Assembly: GCA_024449915.1 (NCBI GenBank)
Contig: JAMZAV010000780.1
Span: forward strand, 186,001-250,000
Direction: 5' to 3'
DNA: 64,000 nt
DNA from: Sweltsa coloradensis
Taxonomy: Eukaryota > Arthropoda > Insecta > Plecoptera > Chloroperlidae
A model generated the notes under the pieces. That model did not search any database. It saw only the letters and a program-made list of their open reading frames with translations, and had not been told where the DNA came from. The position numbers and the translations under genes were made by a program. Position 1 is the first letter of the stretch, and every line of letters starts with the position of its first letter. Positions 43,108 to 55,800 of the stretch are shown here, one piece after another.

Positions 43108-43984
43108 CGAGGGACAACTCTGAAAAGGGGGTAAAAATACGAAAAAGTAACAAAAAATGAAAAATGTGTTTTATGCTTTGACTTATTCTAGTAAATAAAA
43201 AAAATATATTTTTTTTATAAGTTTTTTATGGTGTATATATATATATATATATTTCTATATATATATATATTGTTCTGTATGTATAATTATATGTATATAA
43301 GATATGTATGGTTTTACAATGTTTTTGTTTTTGTTTTTTTGTTTTTTTGGTTTTATAAATTCTATTTATATATATTTTTTTAAATATATGTTTATTTTTA
43401 CTGATAAATTAATTATTAAATATAAATTGTACTTATAATATGTTATTGTAATTTCGTTCATTGAACTTTGATCGCCATTTACCGGTTATCTTTTTTCTTA
43501 CATTTTTTAGGACTTGGGAAACTCTAGTTTCCTTATTGTTTGAGCTAGAGACATGTTTTTTGTGTGAATTTACTTCAATAATGAAATAAGGTCCCCTAGT
43601 ATAGAGACATGCATACCTTAAATAGAACTTAGTAAATTAAATCCTAAACTTAAATGATAAATGTAAATATGCAAATTCAAATAATTTTCATAACTTGATA
43701 ATTCGTATCTCCTACAATTTGAATGATGAATTAAAACAAATACTGGGGTACCTCAATTGGTTTATTACCTTCATTATAATTTTTTTTTTAAATTATGTTG
43801 TTTGGTTCTCTTCGAAACATTCCCCATGTAAATCATTGTTAAATCAATAATGAAAAGTGATTAACAATAAAAAATAAAAAAATGTATTTTTTACTATAGT
43901 TGAATCTCTTAGTTAACATACACACAAAAAACAGACTATTTTAATGAAAACTATAGAAGTTTTGATTTTCAGAGTTGTCCCTCC
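43108..43984. mobile_element. TTAA-target element 2 (877 bp), abutting element 1
   Basis: The ends are CGAGGGACAACTCTGAAAA and the inverse of TTTTCAGAGTTGTCCCTCC (first base differs). It lies between the TTAA at 43104-43107, shared with element 1, and TTAA at 43985-43988. The interior is extremely AT-rich with an (AT)n run near 43234-43270 and no coding content. Confidence 0.82.
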
Positions 43985-43988
43985 TTAA

Positions 43989-44353
43989 ACACTAGAGCAA
44001 ATTTCTATGAGCGTATCTGTAAAGTAATCATAAAGAGTAAAGACAATAGTAGGCTTTTAGAATTAATATTATTTGTTTTGATTTTTGTTTGAAACGGTCG
44101 TAACTTGAAATGTTTTTGATGGAGTATGGAAGATGGTTATAAAAAGATAAATGTCACACTGTAGTCTGAGTTTACTTTTCCAAGTTTTGTGTGATATGAA
44201 TTTAACTGTTGTTTAGGTACCTGTGTATATATTTTTTGTTACTAATATTGATTTGAGAATGTATAAACATGAAAATGTGAGGATTTTGTGGCGTATGAAA
44301 AAGGGGTTCACAGTGTAAAAAGAAAACTTACAGATACTAAATAAAATAAATAT
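43989..44353. other. AT-rich stretch, nothing recognised
   Basis: Lies between TTAA element 2 and T1 copy d. No gene, RNA or repeat terminus was recognised. Confidence 0.5.
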
Positions 44354-45206
44354 TTGGATGAGCGAAGCGAAGATTCCATTCTACTACACTGGAGAAAAAA
44401 CCCGAAATGTGTTTTTTTCCTTGTATTTTTGTGTGTTTGTTAACACGATTCCGAGTGAACCGATACTCCAATTGCGAAAAAAAATTCTGGAGGCCTTTGA
44501 AATCTCTGACTTAGAACTGCCACATTTTTTAGAGCAATCGAAAAATTATTTCTCATAAAAATCGCAATTTTACGATATTTTTCGATTTTAAAAATTTCTT
44601 CGAGCTTACGAAAATTCCTACACCAGTACATGTTTTTTATACATTTTTGATTTTTTCTGTTACACGAGCTAACCATAATATTGCATGAATTGAGATTCAA
44701 TTCACGAGTGCAAGTTTTGAGTGCAATCGAAAAATTATTTCTCATGAAAATCGCAATTTTACGCTATTTTTTCAACATTTCTTCGACTAATAACACCTAC
44801 ATGCTTTATTCGATTGTAATGATTTTTTCACAGAACCTTAATTTTATGAATATATATTAATTGCGTGTGAAATTTTGAGGATATCGAAGTTTACGTTTTT
44901 TTTTTAAAACAAAATTCTTCAAGCAGCGTAAACCTAACTACAAAAATTTCACAAGAAACTCTGTCATTTATGGCCATAATGTTTCATTGTTGTCCCTCGC
45001 AATATGTTTTCTTTGGTAATCAGCAAACGTCTTTTTCGGCACGTTGTTGTAAATAGAGTTTTTTTTAGCTGCATGTTTTATTGCAGATGTATTTAAATTG
45101 CTTTCCGAATAATTCCCATTGCCTAATGACCATTAGCGAGACACGCTTATTGGTAATTATGTTCGGCTAATACGCGAAACACGCGGCGGACTTCAGTTCT
45201 TCCTGA
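44354..45206 (+). mobile_element. Helitron-like element T1 (copy d, diverged)
   Basis: It starts ttggatgagcgaagcgaaga and has core phrases cgaaaaattatttctcat and cttataacacc / ctaataacacc. The 3' end, cgcggcggacttcagttctt then cctga, has lost the CTAG form. The family phrase taaaccgatac is altered to tgaaccgatac. It is longer and more diverged than the other copies. Confidence 0.65.
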
Positions 45207-45551
45207 GTAAACCAAATGTTTTTCTTGTTGATTTTTTCACAGAACCTTAATTTTATGAATATATTTATTCGTGTGAAATTTGAGGTGTATCGTAATTTTA
45301 CGTTTTTTTTAAACTAAAATTACATCAAGCAGGCGGTAACCTAACTAAAAAACATCCAAAGAAACTCGTGCGTCATATGGGCCAAATGTTTCATTGTTGT
45401 CTCCAATATTGCTTTTCTTTGGTAGCTTCGCAAACGCTTTTTCCGGCACGTTGTTGGATGAGCTTTGAGCTGCCATGTGTTATGCAGATGGTATTTAAAT
45501 TGCTTTCGTTTTCCCATTGCTAAGACCTGCGAGACACGCTTGGTAATATTG
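45207..45551. other. Rearranged T1-family debris
   Basis: It repeats core and end motifs out of order: a second tttttcacagaaccttaatt block, then cacgttgttggatgagcttt and gagctgccatgtgttatgca, the 3' end in reverse. It represents fragments of one or more T1 copies. Confidence 0.55.
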
Positions 45552-45976
45552 TTGGATGAGCGAAGCGAGCGAAGCGAAGATTCCATTTCACTACACTGGA
45601 GAAAAAAATCCAGAATGTTTTTTTTTGTGTGTCTGTTAACACGATTCCGGCTAAACCGATACTCCAATTGCGATGCAATTTTCTGGAGGCCTTCGAAATC
45701 TCTGAACTTAGAACTGCCACGTTTTTGAGCGCAATCGAAAAATTATTTCTCATGAAAATTGCAATTTTACGATTTTTTTCGATTTTTAAAAGATTTCTTC
45801 GACTTATAACACCTATATGCTTTATCAGATTTTAATGATTTTTTCACAGAACCTTAATTTTATGAATAAAGATGTTCGTGTGAAATTTGAGGGCAATCGA
45901 AAAATTATTTCTCATGAATATCGAAATTTTACGAGTGTTTTCTTCTTTAAAACAGTTCTTTGACTTATAACACCTA

Positions 45977-48600
45977 GATCTCCAAATGGGAATATTGACA
46001 CCTTTTTTAATAAATTACGTGAACTCTTAGAGATGGACTGCTTGAAGGACAAATATATTGTACTATGTGGTGACCTTAATATTGACGTACTAAAAAATGA
46101 TAATAATACGAGAACTCTTAAAGAATTAGCTAATATGTTTAAATTAAACATAACAATTAATGCCCCTTCTAGGATTGCAATAACTAAAACATCAATTTCT
46201 TCTTCTGCAATAGATAATATATTAACAAACATGGATAATGATATGTATCAAAGTGAGGTCATCATTTCAGCAATATCTGATCATTATGCTCAAGCAATAA
46301 ATATATATCCTTTAGATGGAAAAAAAAAAAAATGGAAAACATACCTAACAGAATACTTCTAACAGAATACAGGGACATGAGCAAGAGAAATATAACCATA
46401 TTTAATGACAGACTTTTAAATGTTTCATGGGATGCAATATACAATCATAAAACAGTTAACCATGCATATGACACATTTGTAGATATAATAACTTTTCACT
46501 AGAATAAATCATTTCCAACAAGAAAGGCAAAGATTCAGAACACAAAAAAGAAAAGTAAGAAATGGATAACACAAAATGTGATGGAAATGTCAAGGAAAGT
46601 GAGGAGACTTGCGTTAAAACTTAAAAGGACTACAAATGTCAATGTTCTAAATAAATACAAAAAATGCAAAAAGGAATATAAAGATACAATTCGAAAAGCG
46701 AAGGCTCATAGAATCAAAGAACTAATAAGGAAATCAGAAAACAAAGGTAAAGATATATGGAATATGATTAATCTGGAAAGGGGTTCAAAAAGAAAAAAGA
46801 AAACTGAAACAGAATTTGAAATCACAGTAGATAATGAAACTGTCAGAAATGCAAAGCAAATTGGAAACATATTCAATGACTACTTTATAAAATATAGCCA
46901 CAAAATTAACAGAAAGTCAAAAGAGAACTGAAAATGATGGGAAACAAGTGTTGCCTGAAATAGATCACTTATTTTGCCACAATAATGTAAGTGAAGATGA
47001 AACTTTGCGAATTATAAGAAATTTAAAGAATAAGAAATCAATAGGTCCAGATGGTTTATCAAGCTATCTTATAAAGAAATGTGCAAGAGTATTAGTAGAG
47101 CCACTTACTTACTTAATTAATATGTCTCTTAATGAAGGTGTTTTTCCAAAAGCTTTAAAGGTGGCGCGGGTAAAACCAATTTTGAAAGAGGGAAACACTC
47201 GAGACATCAGAAATTATAGACCAGTTTCAATACTTAATGCTTTTTCAAAGGTGTTTGAAAGAGTAATGTATAATAGCTTGTCCGAATACTTAGAGGCAAA
47301 TGAGATAATAGCAAAAGAACAACATGGATTCAGAGAAAAGAGATCAACTGAAACAGCTCTTGCTGCCTTCATTGATAATGTTGTAACAGCGCTTGATCAG
47401 AAAAAACACCAGTAGCCATTTATATGGATCTTTCAAAAGCTTTTGACTGTGTGGAGCATAATACATTAATAAGTAAACTGTTTTCACATGGAATTAAGGG
47501 AAATGCCCTGGAATGGATATTGTCGTATCTACATGGAAGGACGCAATATGTAGAAATTTCTGACCATTTGAACATAAAAACTAAATCTGAGAGGAAATAT
47601 ATTAAACTGGGAGTACCACAAGGATCAATACTAGGGCCTTTGTTTTTCAATATACTAATAAATGACATGCCATGTGCAATAAGTGAAGGGGATGTGCTTC
47701 TGTATGCAGATGACGCAACCACCACCCTTGCTCGTGCACTTATAGAAACATTAGAAAAGACCGCTTTTATCAGTTTTAACGAAATGGCGCAGTGGCTGCA
47801 ACCAAATAACCTAATAATGAATAATAAGAAAACTAAATGTATGATATTCCCAAGGAAAAATATGGAAGATCAAAATATTTGTATCAGGTTATGTGATGAA
47901 GACCTTCCTATTGAACAAATATACACAGCAAAGTTCTTAGGACAGGACTGTATATTGACAAGTGCTTATCGTGGGACATCCACACTGATTATCTAGCAAA
48001 TAAACTGAGTTCTTATATATATTATGTCTTACGTAAAATGAAAATATCTGCAGCTAGAAGTTTGCTGTTAGTAGTGTACTATGCCCTGATTGAGTCACAT
48101 TCGAGCTATGGGTTAATTGCGTGGGGTAATACATCAAAAAACAATTTTCATAAGATCTTTGTCATGCAAAAAAAAGCTTTAAAAATAATAGATAAAATTA
48201 AGAAAGGGGATACATGTAGGGGGCATTTCAAAACATTGAATATTCTTACTTTTGCATGCCTCTATATTTACAAAGTAATATTATTTTTAATTAATCATAG
48301 GGAAGATATAAAAAGAACATAAATATTCATAATTACAATACTAGGAGGAAAAATGATATATTTGTGACATCCCATAGGCTGGCTGTATATGAGAAAAGCC
48401 CCACATATGCAGGAATAATTCTTTTAATAAGCTACCTGCCATTATCAAAAACAAACCAACTGATACATTTAAAAAGGATCTTAGGACATTTCTTGTTGAA
48501 AAAGAATACTACGATATTGAGGATTTCTTGGCGGACAATGATAATATGTCTTGAAAATACAATTTATTTTACATATTATAGATGCCTAGACTTATATTAT
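45977..48600 (+). pseudogene. LINE-2nd ORF2: endonuclease C-terminus and reverse transcriptase, broken
   Basis: YIVLCGDLNIDVLKND and ISDHYAQ are the end of the apurinic-type endonuclease. After a break near 46362 come a basic linker and DGLSSYLIKKCARVLVEPL. The reverse transcriptase follows: NYRPVSILNAFSKVFERVMY, EQHGFREKRSTETALAAF, then a one-base shift in an A run at about 47400. It continues YMDLSKAFDCVEHNTLISKL, GVPQGSILGPLFFNILINDM and the catalytic YADD. Another shift is near 47955. The thumb reads SHSSYGLIAWGNTSK and MQKKALKIIDKI, as in CR1-type LINEs. Several stops and shifts make it inactive. Confidence 0.9.
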
Positions 48601-48852
48601 CTAGTGTAAAAGTATACATTTTTATTGTGTATTATTGTATTGTTGTAAAAGTGTATTTTGTAATTAATGTAAATTAGTTTTAGTATTTTCTATACATCCT
48701 AATAATTCAAGTCTTAGTCTTTTGAAAAGACGTGTTTAATAACTAGCTAGCTTATAATGTATTGTTTAACTTGTTTATCTTGTCATTGTAACATTATATG
48801 CTAGTATTAGGTATACAAAACAAGACAATAAAATGAAATGAAATGAAATGAA
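45977..48852 (+). mobile_element. LINE-2nd: 5'-truncated CR1/Jockey-group LINE with AAATG repeats at its 3' end
   Basis: It begins inside the endonuclease (SPNGNIDTFF) directly after T1 sequence and ends in a short aatgaaatgaaatgaaatg run at about 48834-48855. That is a 3' microsatellite typical of several LINE clades. Coding sequence covers most of it. It is AT-rich, unlike the Jockey-like LINE at 22-29 kb, so it belongs to a different family. Confidence 0.88.
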
Positions 48853-49332
48853 ATGCTTTATCCTATTGTAATGATTTTTTCACAGATCCTTAATTTTTAT
48901 GAATTAATATATTCGTGTAAAATTTGAGCGCAATCGATTAATTATTTCTTATGAAAATCGCAATTTTACGATTTTTTTCTTTTTTAAAATTACGATTAAT
49001 AAATAAAAAATAAAAAAAAGATAATTTTTTATTTAATTTAATTTAATTAAAAAAAATTATTCGACTTAGTAATAATTTTTCACAGAACAATAGAAAATCC
49101 GCATAACATTTGGCAGCTCAATGCACCAATTATACGCTCATCCAACAACGCGCCTGAAAAAGCGTTTGCGAAGCTTCCTAGTTTTAATTTTTACGACAAC
49201 CACATTAGGATCAAGGGCGCGTCAACCGGGTAGGTCATTTCGCATTTCGCATTCGAACACATGGCAGCTCAATGCACCAATTACGCTCATCCAAGAACGC
49301 GCCTGAAAAAGCGTTTGCTTAGCTTCCTAGTA

Positions 49333-50352
49333 CTAAAAAACGCCAAAGTCGTTGTAAGACGAGTGAGTGAGCCATATGTGTTGAGTATACCCGGGAACAT
49401 TGCATTTAAGTCAATTTGATGAGCGTAGCGAGCGAAGCTAAGATTCCATTACACTGCACTGAAAAATCCGGAATGATTTTTTTCTGTTTGTATTATTGTG
49501 TGTTTGTTAACACGATTCCGGCTAAACTGATACTCCAATTGCGATGAAATTTTATGGAGGCCTTCGAAATCTCTGAACTTAGAACGGCCACGTTTTTGAG
49601 CGCAATCGAAAAAAAAATTCTCATGAAAATTGCAATTTTACGATGTTTTTCGATTTAAAAAAAAATCAACTTATAACACCTACATGTTTTATCCGATTGT
49701 AATGATTTTTTACAGAACCTTAATTTTACGAATTAATATATTTGTGTGAAATTTGAGGGCAATCAAAAAATTATTTTTCTTGAAAATCGCAATTTTATGA
49801 TTTTCTCATTTTGTAAAATTACGATTTTTTTCGTTTAAAAAAAATGAGTTTGTAATGATTCTTGACAGAACAAAAGAAAATCTGCATAACACCTGGCAAA
49901 TTAAATTACGCTCAACCAACAATTCGCCTGAAAACGTACCCCGCGACCACGCGTCGATTTTCCAGCGACAAACGTTTAAATCGGTCCGTTTTTGGTCGTC
50001 CTGCGGTCTCTGTCATGTTTGTTTTGTTTGTACCTTATTCTGTTATGGGGGGACCGCCCCCCCCCCCTCACCCCCGTGCTATTCGTCTATTTATTTGTTT
50101 ACCTTATTCTCCGCGCACAATGACTACAAAGTGTAAATAAGGTATAAACGATTGGGTTTTGAGTTTAGTTAGAATAAGGGCGCGTCAACTGTAAGGTTAT
50201 AATGCGCCACACTATAGCCTATGATAAACTAGGGAGGGAGGAAAGAACCATGCTGAATCCAGCCTTAGGTAGGGGAGGAAATGGAATGTTCCCAGGTACT
50301 CAACTCAACACATGGCTCACTCACTCGTCTTACAACGATTTTGGCGTTTTAG
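49333..50352. mobile_element. Palindromic-ended element T2 (copy d), split by a T1 element
   Basis: The left arm from 49333 (ctaaaaaacgccaaagtcgt, then tgtaagacgagtgagtgagc) is broken at about 49415. The right half (ggtataaacgattgggtttt; ctcactcgtcttacaacgat; ggcgttttag) resumes at about 50137. The insert is T1 copy f plus unassigned sequence. Terminal CTAG is eroded at both ends. Confidence 0.65.
49416..49960 (+). mobile_element. Helitron-like element T1 (copy f), inside T2 copy d
   Basis: It starts tttgatgagcgtagcgagcg and has the family core (cgattccggctaaactgata; cgaaatctctgaacttagaa; cttataacacctacatg). The 3' end near acgctcaaccaacaattcgc is degraded, so the right limit is approximate. 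Bases 49960-50130 are unassigned and include a G run and C run at 50046-50075. Confidence 0.65.
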
Positions 50353-50399
50353 TGACAACGAAGTCTACAAGGCAAGTCGAACGGTACAAGATCTGATAT

Positions 50400-50980
50400 T
50401 TTGTGAGTGAGTGAGTGAGTGCGTGAGTGAGTGAGTGAGTGAGTGAGTGAGTGTGAGTGAGTGAGTGAGTGAGTGAGTGAGTGAGTGAGTGAGTGAGTGA
50501 GTGAGTGAGTGAGTGAGTGAGTGAGTGAGTGAGTGAGTGAGTGAGTGAGTAAGTGAGTGAGTGAGTGACTTCGCTGCAGAACGGCCGAACGGTTGAACAG
50601 ATTGCGCTGAAATTTTAAACAGACATCCGGTACAAGCTCTTAGGTTGAAGTTAACATTTTGAGCAAAACCCGTTACGATCAATTTTAAACTCGCAAGAAA
50701 TAATAAATTAAAAATAGGCTGAGAATGTAACATTATTTAATGACAATTTTTTTGTTTATGAACAAATAATTTTTATCAAATCATGTTTGCATGCAGTGAT
50801 CACGGTTTATCGAATGTTGCACGCTCAAGGTTACCCAAAATTCCGCTCGGAAATTGATTACACTAGCAATCATTATTCGTATTTCGTACTCGCTATGTTT
50901 TCCATAGTATTCTTTGCATTTCAAAACATGTTCTATAATTTTCCAGAAATAATAAAATAATCCAGAAATATCGAAATCTA
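50400..50980 (+). repeat. Dispersed repeat R-B, copy 2, with a (GTGA)n expansion at its 5' end
   Basis: A ~165-bp gtgagtgag run (50403-50569) is followed by gacttcgctgcagaacggcc and the body shared with 34820-35345 (minus). In copy 1 the same position has only ctcactcgt, so the microsatellite grew from the element's own terminal gagtgag. Confidence 0.75.
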
Positions 50981-51051
50981 TCACGATCGTTGTTTGAACC
51001 CGAGTCTCCAAGATTCCGGGTATAAATATGCCTTAACCAAATAGCCCTAGA

Positions 51052-51254
51052 CTAGGGAAACGCTAAAGTGTTGTTAGACGATTGAGCGAGTCATGTGTTC
51101 AGTACTCGGGAATACTTGCATTTAAGTTGATTAATATATAAGGTATAATTTATTGATAGGGTTTTGAAAGTTGGTATAAGGTTGTGTGAATGTTACCGGG
51201 TACTCAACACATGACTCGCTCACTCGTCTAACAACGACTTTGGCGTTTTCCTAG
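51052..51254. mobile_element. Palindromic-ended element T2 (copy c, short)
   Basis: CTAGGGAAACGCTAAAGTG, then ttgttagacgattgagcgag at the left; ctcactcgtctaacaacgac and ggcgttttcctag at the right. At 203 bp it lacks part of the interior present in copies a, b and d. T1 copy g begins 28 bp further on. Confidence 0.82.
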
Positions 51255-51281
51255 TATAATTATTATGTATGATGTTTTATA

Positions 51282-51927
51282 CTAGGAAAACGCTTAAGTC
51301 CCGCCGCGTTGTTGGATGAGCGTAATTGGTGCATTGAGCTGCCATGTGTTATGCGGATTTTCTGTTCTGTGAAAAAATCATACTTAGTTGAATTTTTTTA
51401 TTATTAACGAATATATCGATTCATAAAATTAAGGTTCTGTTAAAAAATCATTACAATCGGATAAAGCATGTAGGTGTTATAAGTCAAAGAATTGTTTTTT
51501 AAAAAAAAAAACTACGTAAAATTGCGATTTCATGAGAAATAATTTTTCGATTGCGCTTAAATTTTCCACGAAATATAAATTCATAAAATAAAGGTCCCGT
51601 AAAAAAATCATTACAATCGGACAAGCGTGTAGGTATTATAAATCGAAGAAATTTTTTCAAAATCGAAAAAAATCGTAAAATTACGATTTTTATGAGAAAT
51701 TTGTTTTCGATTGCGCGCAAAAACGGGGCAAGTGCTAAGTTCAGAGATTTCGAAGATCTCAACAAAATTTCATCGCAATCGGAGTATCGGTTTAGCCGGA
51801 ATCGTGCTAACAAACAGACAATAATAATAAAAAAAAAAAAAAAAGATAAAAGAAAAAAAAACATTCCGGATTTTTTTCTCCAGTGTAGTGAAATGGAATC
51901 TTCGCTTCGCTCGCTACGCTCATCCAA
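51282..51927 (-). mobile_element. Helitron-like element T1 (copy g)
   Basis: A minus-strand copy with CTAG at 51282 and ccaa ending at 51927. All terminal parts are present (hairpin arms, inverted start gttggatgagcgtaattggt), but about one core repeat is missing, making it ~646 bp. Flanks are ata on one side and tgata on the other. Confidence 0.83.
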
Positions 51928-52534
51928 TGATATAATTTATGGTTTGCTCTGCTGACTTGATTGATTTTTATTTAATCAAATTTTGTATGAGTGGTTCTAT
52001 ATTTTATCATTAGCTAAAGAAAGAAAAGGCATGTATAGAATTTTAAGCATGCATACACTTTTCCCTAATCTAAAAAAAACACACAAATTCGTTCTGAGTT
52101 CCTACAAAAGTAAAGCAACACGTTTCTGATATAATGGGAACGCATTACCAAGACACCCAAGGCTGCTAATAGTTATAATATACGTCTCCAACAGCTGATG
52201 ATGATGATGATGATGATGATTATCAGCTAACTGCGTGTAATCTAATGTGCCCTGTTTGCCTATTGATGAATGGTGCGGCACACGCTTCGTCGCTACAGTT
52301 GATCTACATGCGTCTTGGGGATTAGGCGTAATTTGATTACTGGCGACAAGCCTGGGGGATGGGAGGTTGGGGTGGTGGGAGGAGTTAAGCTCACTTTGAT
52401 TAAAAATGTGTTGGCTAATTCTCGGAGCGTCGCCCGGCGACTTGAACATGGTGCTTTAAAAACACAGAAGCCACTCTTTACATTCCTCTTCCTCTGTTCT
52501 CTACCTAGAAGAGTACATGCACTTGTTATAGCAC
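51928..52534. other. No gene recognised; short GATGAT run
   Basis: It contains a (TGATGA)n run at 52196-52221 that makes a histidine-rich frame on the minus strand. cacgcttcgtcgctacagtt and a GC-rich ggatgggaggttggggtggt patch also occur. Nothing was assigned. Confidence 0.45.
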
Positions 52535-52557
52535 TTTGATAGTTAGATAGATAGAAG

Positions 52558-52631
<74 letters not shown>

Positions 52632-52711
52632 AGGATGGATAGATATATAGATAGATAGATAGATAGATAGATGATAGATGGATAGATAGATAGATAGATA
52701 GAATAGATAGT

Positions 52712-52750
<39 letters not shown>

Positions 52751-52865
52751 TTGATAGATAGATAGATAGATAGATAGATAGTAGATAGATAGATAGATGA
52801 TAGATAGATAGATTGATAGATAGAGATAGATAGATAGATAGATGATAGATAGATAGATAGATAGT
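52535..52865. repeat. (GATA)n microsatellite, ~330 bp
   Basis: Nearly continuous agat repeats with scattered interruptions (aaggatgg, tgatagat). It lies exactly at the 3' end of the minus-strand LINE that follows, in the position of a LINE tail. Confidence 0.95.
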
Positions 52866-55800
52866 TTATTATTTTTATTATTTTTTTTTGTTTATTCTTG
52901 TTTGTTAAAATGCAACAAGAAACGGCGTCGACGCTAGCAAATATCTTGCTAAAAACACTCAAAATCTGTGGAAATCTTGTGCCGCGAAGAGCCTTGATGA
53001 AGCACGTGAAACTAATTAATTTAGCACATGCATTTGGGTTTTCTCCCATAAGTGCTCCCTGCACAGGGAAGGGAAATGACTCACTGAGCATCTTTGAGGG
53101 CGGGCGGCAGGTCGTTCCTTTGGGTTTAACTCCCCGGAAAGAAAAGCACGTCGGCCGAGCAGTCCTTTGGCCGGAGGGGGTTGGAGGCGGGGGGGCCTAT
53201 TATCGTCGCCTTTTCAACACGCGGCCCTGGATGATGCCCCGCGCACACGTCAAAATCAGTGGCGCCACTGAGGCATCTTTTTAAAAAACACCAGTTTTTT
53301 GTACTGCAGGTGCATGGTCATTGGCAAAACCCTGCATCTGGTCACAGGGTGGGGGGGGTTACGGCCAGGTATGAAATGCAGCGCCCTTCTCTGCACCTCT
53401 CAAGCTTTGTAGTGTTCTCGATGGTAGTTGGGTGCCAGGGGGGGAAGGCCGAAAGTCATGGAGGGCTTGACTAGCGACAGGTAGGCCATCCTCTTGACGC
53501 GGGGCGTGCAGCCGTGCAGGTTGCGGGCCGCGAAACCCAGCACCTGCAACGCCTCGGTGCGCCACGATGTCGGTGTGCACGTTCCATCGGAGGTCGCTTG
53601 GATGTGAACGCCGAGGAGGCGCGCTTGTCGACGAAACTCGAGTGGGACCCCATCGATGGTGTACATGAAGTAAAGTGGGGTGCGAAGCGCGCGTAATGTC
53701 CATCATCTTGCACTTGAGGGCGTTGAGCGACAGCATTTTCGTCGCACCAGATCTGAATGTCGTCTAGGTCTGCTTGGAGGGCGTCTGCACCCCTCTTGGT
53801 TGCCCACGATACAGTACAGGGTGACGTCATCAGCGTACTGGAGCATTTGGATCCTTGCCGAGGTAGGGAGGTCGGCTAGAAGACGTTAAATAGCAGGGGG
53901 CCGAGCACACTGCCCTGGATGACCCCCGAGGGCACTCCGGAATTCTGAGCGCTCGCCGTTAAAACTGGACGAACTGTGTGCGGCCCGACCAGGAAACTCT
54001 CAAACCACCTAAGCAAATTGCCCTTAATGCCATAATGCTCGAGCTTGGATAGTGACGCACGTGTGGCACTTTATCAAAACGCTTTAGACCAATCGAGAAA
54101 GACACAGTGAATGTGAGCTCCGCTACGCTCGTCCATTTGCCGCCGTCCATGAGTCAATGGCGCCGACGAGGAGAGTGGTGCAAGAACGGCGCTGTCGAAA
54201 GCCGTGCTGCGCCGCAGGGATGACGTTTTTGGCTCTCAAGGAACTCGCTCGTCCGGTCTCGCACAAAAGTTCCATCGTCTTTACCGACCAGTGAGGTGAT
54301 GCTGATTGGCCTGTAGTTCTTTATGTCTCTTGTCGCCGTCTTTGTAGTGGGTTTGCCACGGACGCCTTTTTTCCATTCTGTTGGAATACCCTGTTCAAGC
54401 GCCATGTTGAAAAGGTGGGCAAGTGAGGTCGCTGAGAGCGTTCGCGGAGTTTTTAAGTAGAATTGCAGGCACGCCGGTCGGGCCCGCTGCTGTATTCGCT
54501 TTAGTCCCCGTAGAAGCTGTTTTATGTCACCGGGCAAGCAAGTCAGCTCGCTCATGGTGGGCTTCTGAAAGCTGGGTGGCGGGCGCGTTTCCCCGGGGAC
54601 GGGGGGAAAATGTTATCCGCCGCGAGAAATTGCTCTGGAACGCCTCACTTAAAACAGGCTGCCACCTCTTTGGGGTCTGACACGGTTTTTCCCCCTGCCT
54701 TGAAAACTCGCAGCATCGTTCGGAATAGTTGCCTTGGAATTAAGTAGCGCCAGAAGAACTTTCTGCTGTCTGCACCTCGCCCAAGTCCCCAATCCAGTTG
54801 TCCTTGGCCGTCCGAAGAGCCACCGTGTCGATTTCTGGCAGCAAATAGGCCTCTCTTGCGTCTCTCAATTTGGTTTCCCGCCCATCGGGCAAACAGTCTG
54901 TCCCGGACGTCGATCATCTTTTTAATGCTCTTGCTTAGCCAAGGGTGGAATCCACGCTTGTTTTCCCCCCCACTCTCCTCTTTGGAACGTGCTCATCGGC
55001 GCACTCAAAGGGCGATACGCTTCCAGTTTTCCCAGGCTTCATTGACGTCTTCCAGCTGCAGCACCTCCCGGGAGTCGTTCAGAAAGCATTTCGTTCAGGG
55101 CCTGCCAGTTTGCTTTAGTGAAATCAAGAACATCTCGGGCTGCACTCACAGGACGGATGGGAGTCAATGAGAGTGTGGCCAGGACAGCGTCATGGTCACT
55201 CACGCCAGCACCACCTCCACCGTTGACACGATGCTGGGCGCATCGCAAAAGCAGCAGGTCGATAGTCTTCTCACTCCCAGTTGGTGATTCGGGTTGGCTC
55301 AGTGACCAGTTGAGAGAAAGCCAGTTCAGCGAAAGCAGATATAAAATATGGAGGTTCTGTCGCGCCCTTTCGGGTGGGTCCGAACGCCAGCATATGTTGA
55401 GATTAAAATCGCCAAGCAAGAGCAAACCATCGAAACTTGGCTGCACAGCAGCAAAATAAGTCCAGGGGAGTGCAGAAAATCGGGGTTTTTGGGCTGCATC
55501 TGAACATGGCGGACGGTATGCTGACCCCACGAGAAGTCGCAGGTTGCCGACTTTGATTTCCGCCCAGACAATTTCAGCCCGGCTTTCGAGGTGACCCAGG
55601 GCGCTTTGGCTGCAGGTGCGGTCGAATCGCTAGAAGGACGCCGCCACGCGGCGGCCCCGTCGTCCTTCCCCAGGACGACGTAGTCTCTTGGAAGGAACTC
55701 GTGGTTTTTTGACGTCCGGAGTCAACCAAGTCTCATTCACCGCACAAATATCAGCCGAGGGGACAGCAGAAAACCATCGATGTCGCAGCTGCGTTTACGG

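Larger units (their letters stand above)
45552..49181 (+). mobile_element. Helitron-like element T1 (copy e), split by a LINE
   Basis: The left part 45552-45976 starts TTGGATGAGCGAAGCGAGCG and breaks off in the phrase cttataacaccta. The right part resumes at 48853 with atgctttatcctattgtaat and runs to the inverted start acgctcatccaac. It then has the hairpin arms AACGC/GCGTT and gaagcttcctag (49178-49181). The gap is filled by a 5'-truncated LINE. The split phrase is continuous in intact copies, which fixes both junctions. Confidence 0.85.

Noticed and set aside
50365..50733. LTHSLTHSLTHS repeat protein
   Set aside because: Translation of a (GTGA)n microsatellite.
52102..52449. Histidine-rich 115-residue minus-strand protein
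   Set aside because: The histidines come from a (TGATGA)n microsatellite; the rest has no recognisable domain and lies between transposons.
52543..53091. [14 protein letters not shown] 182-residue protein
   Set aside because: Translation of a (GATA)n microsatellite fused to a LINE 3' UTR.
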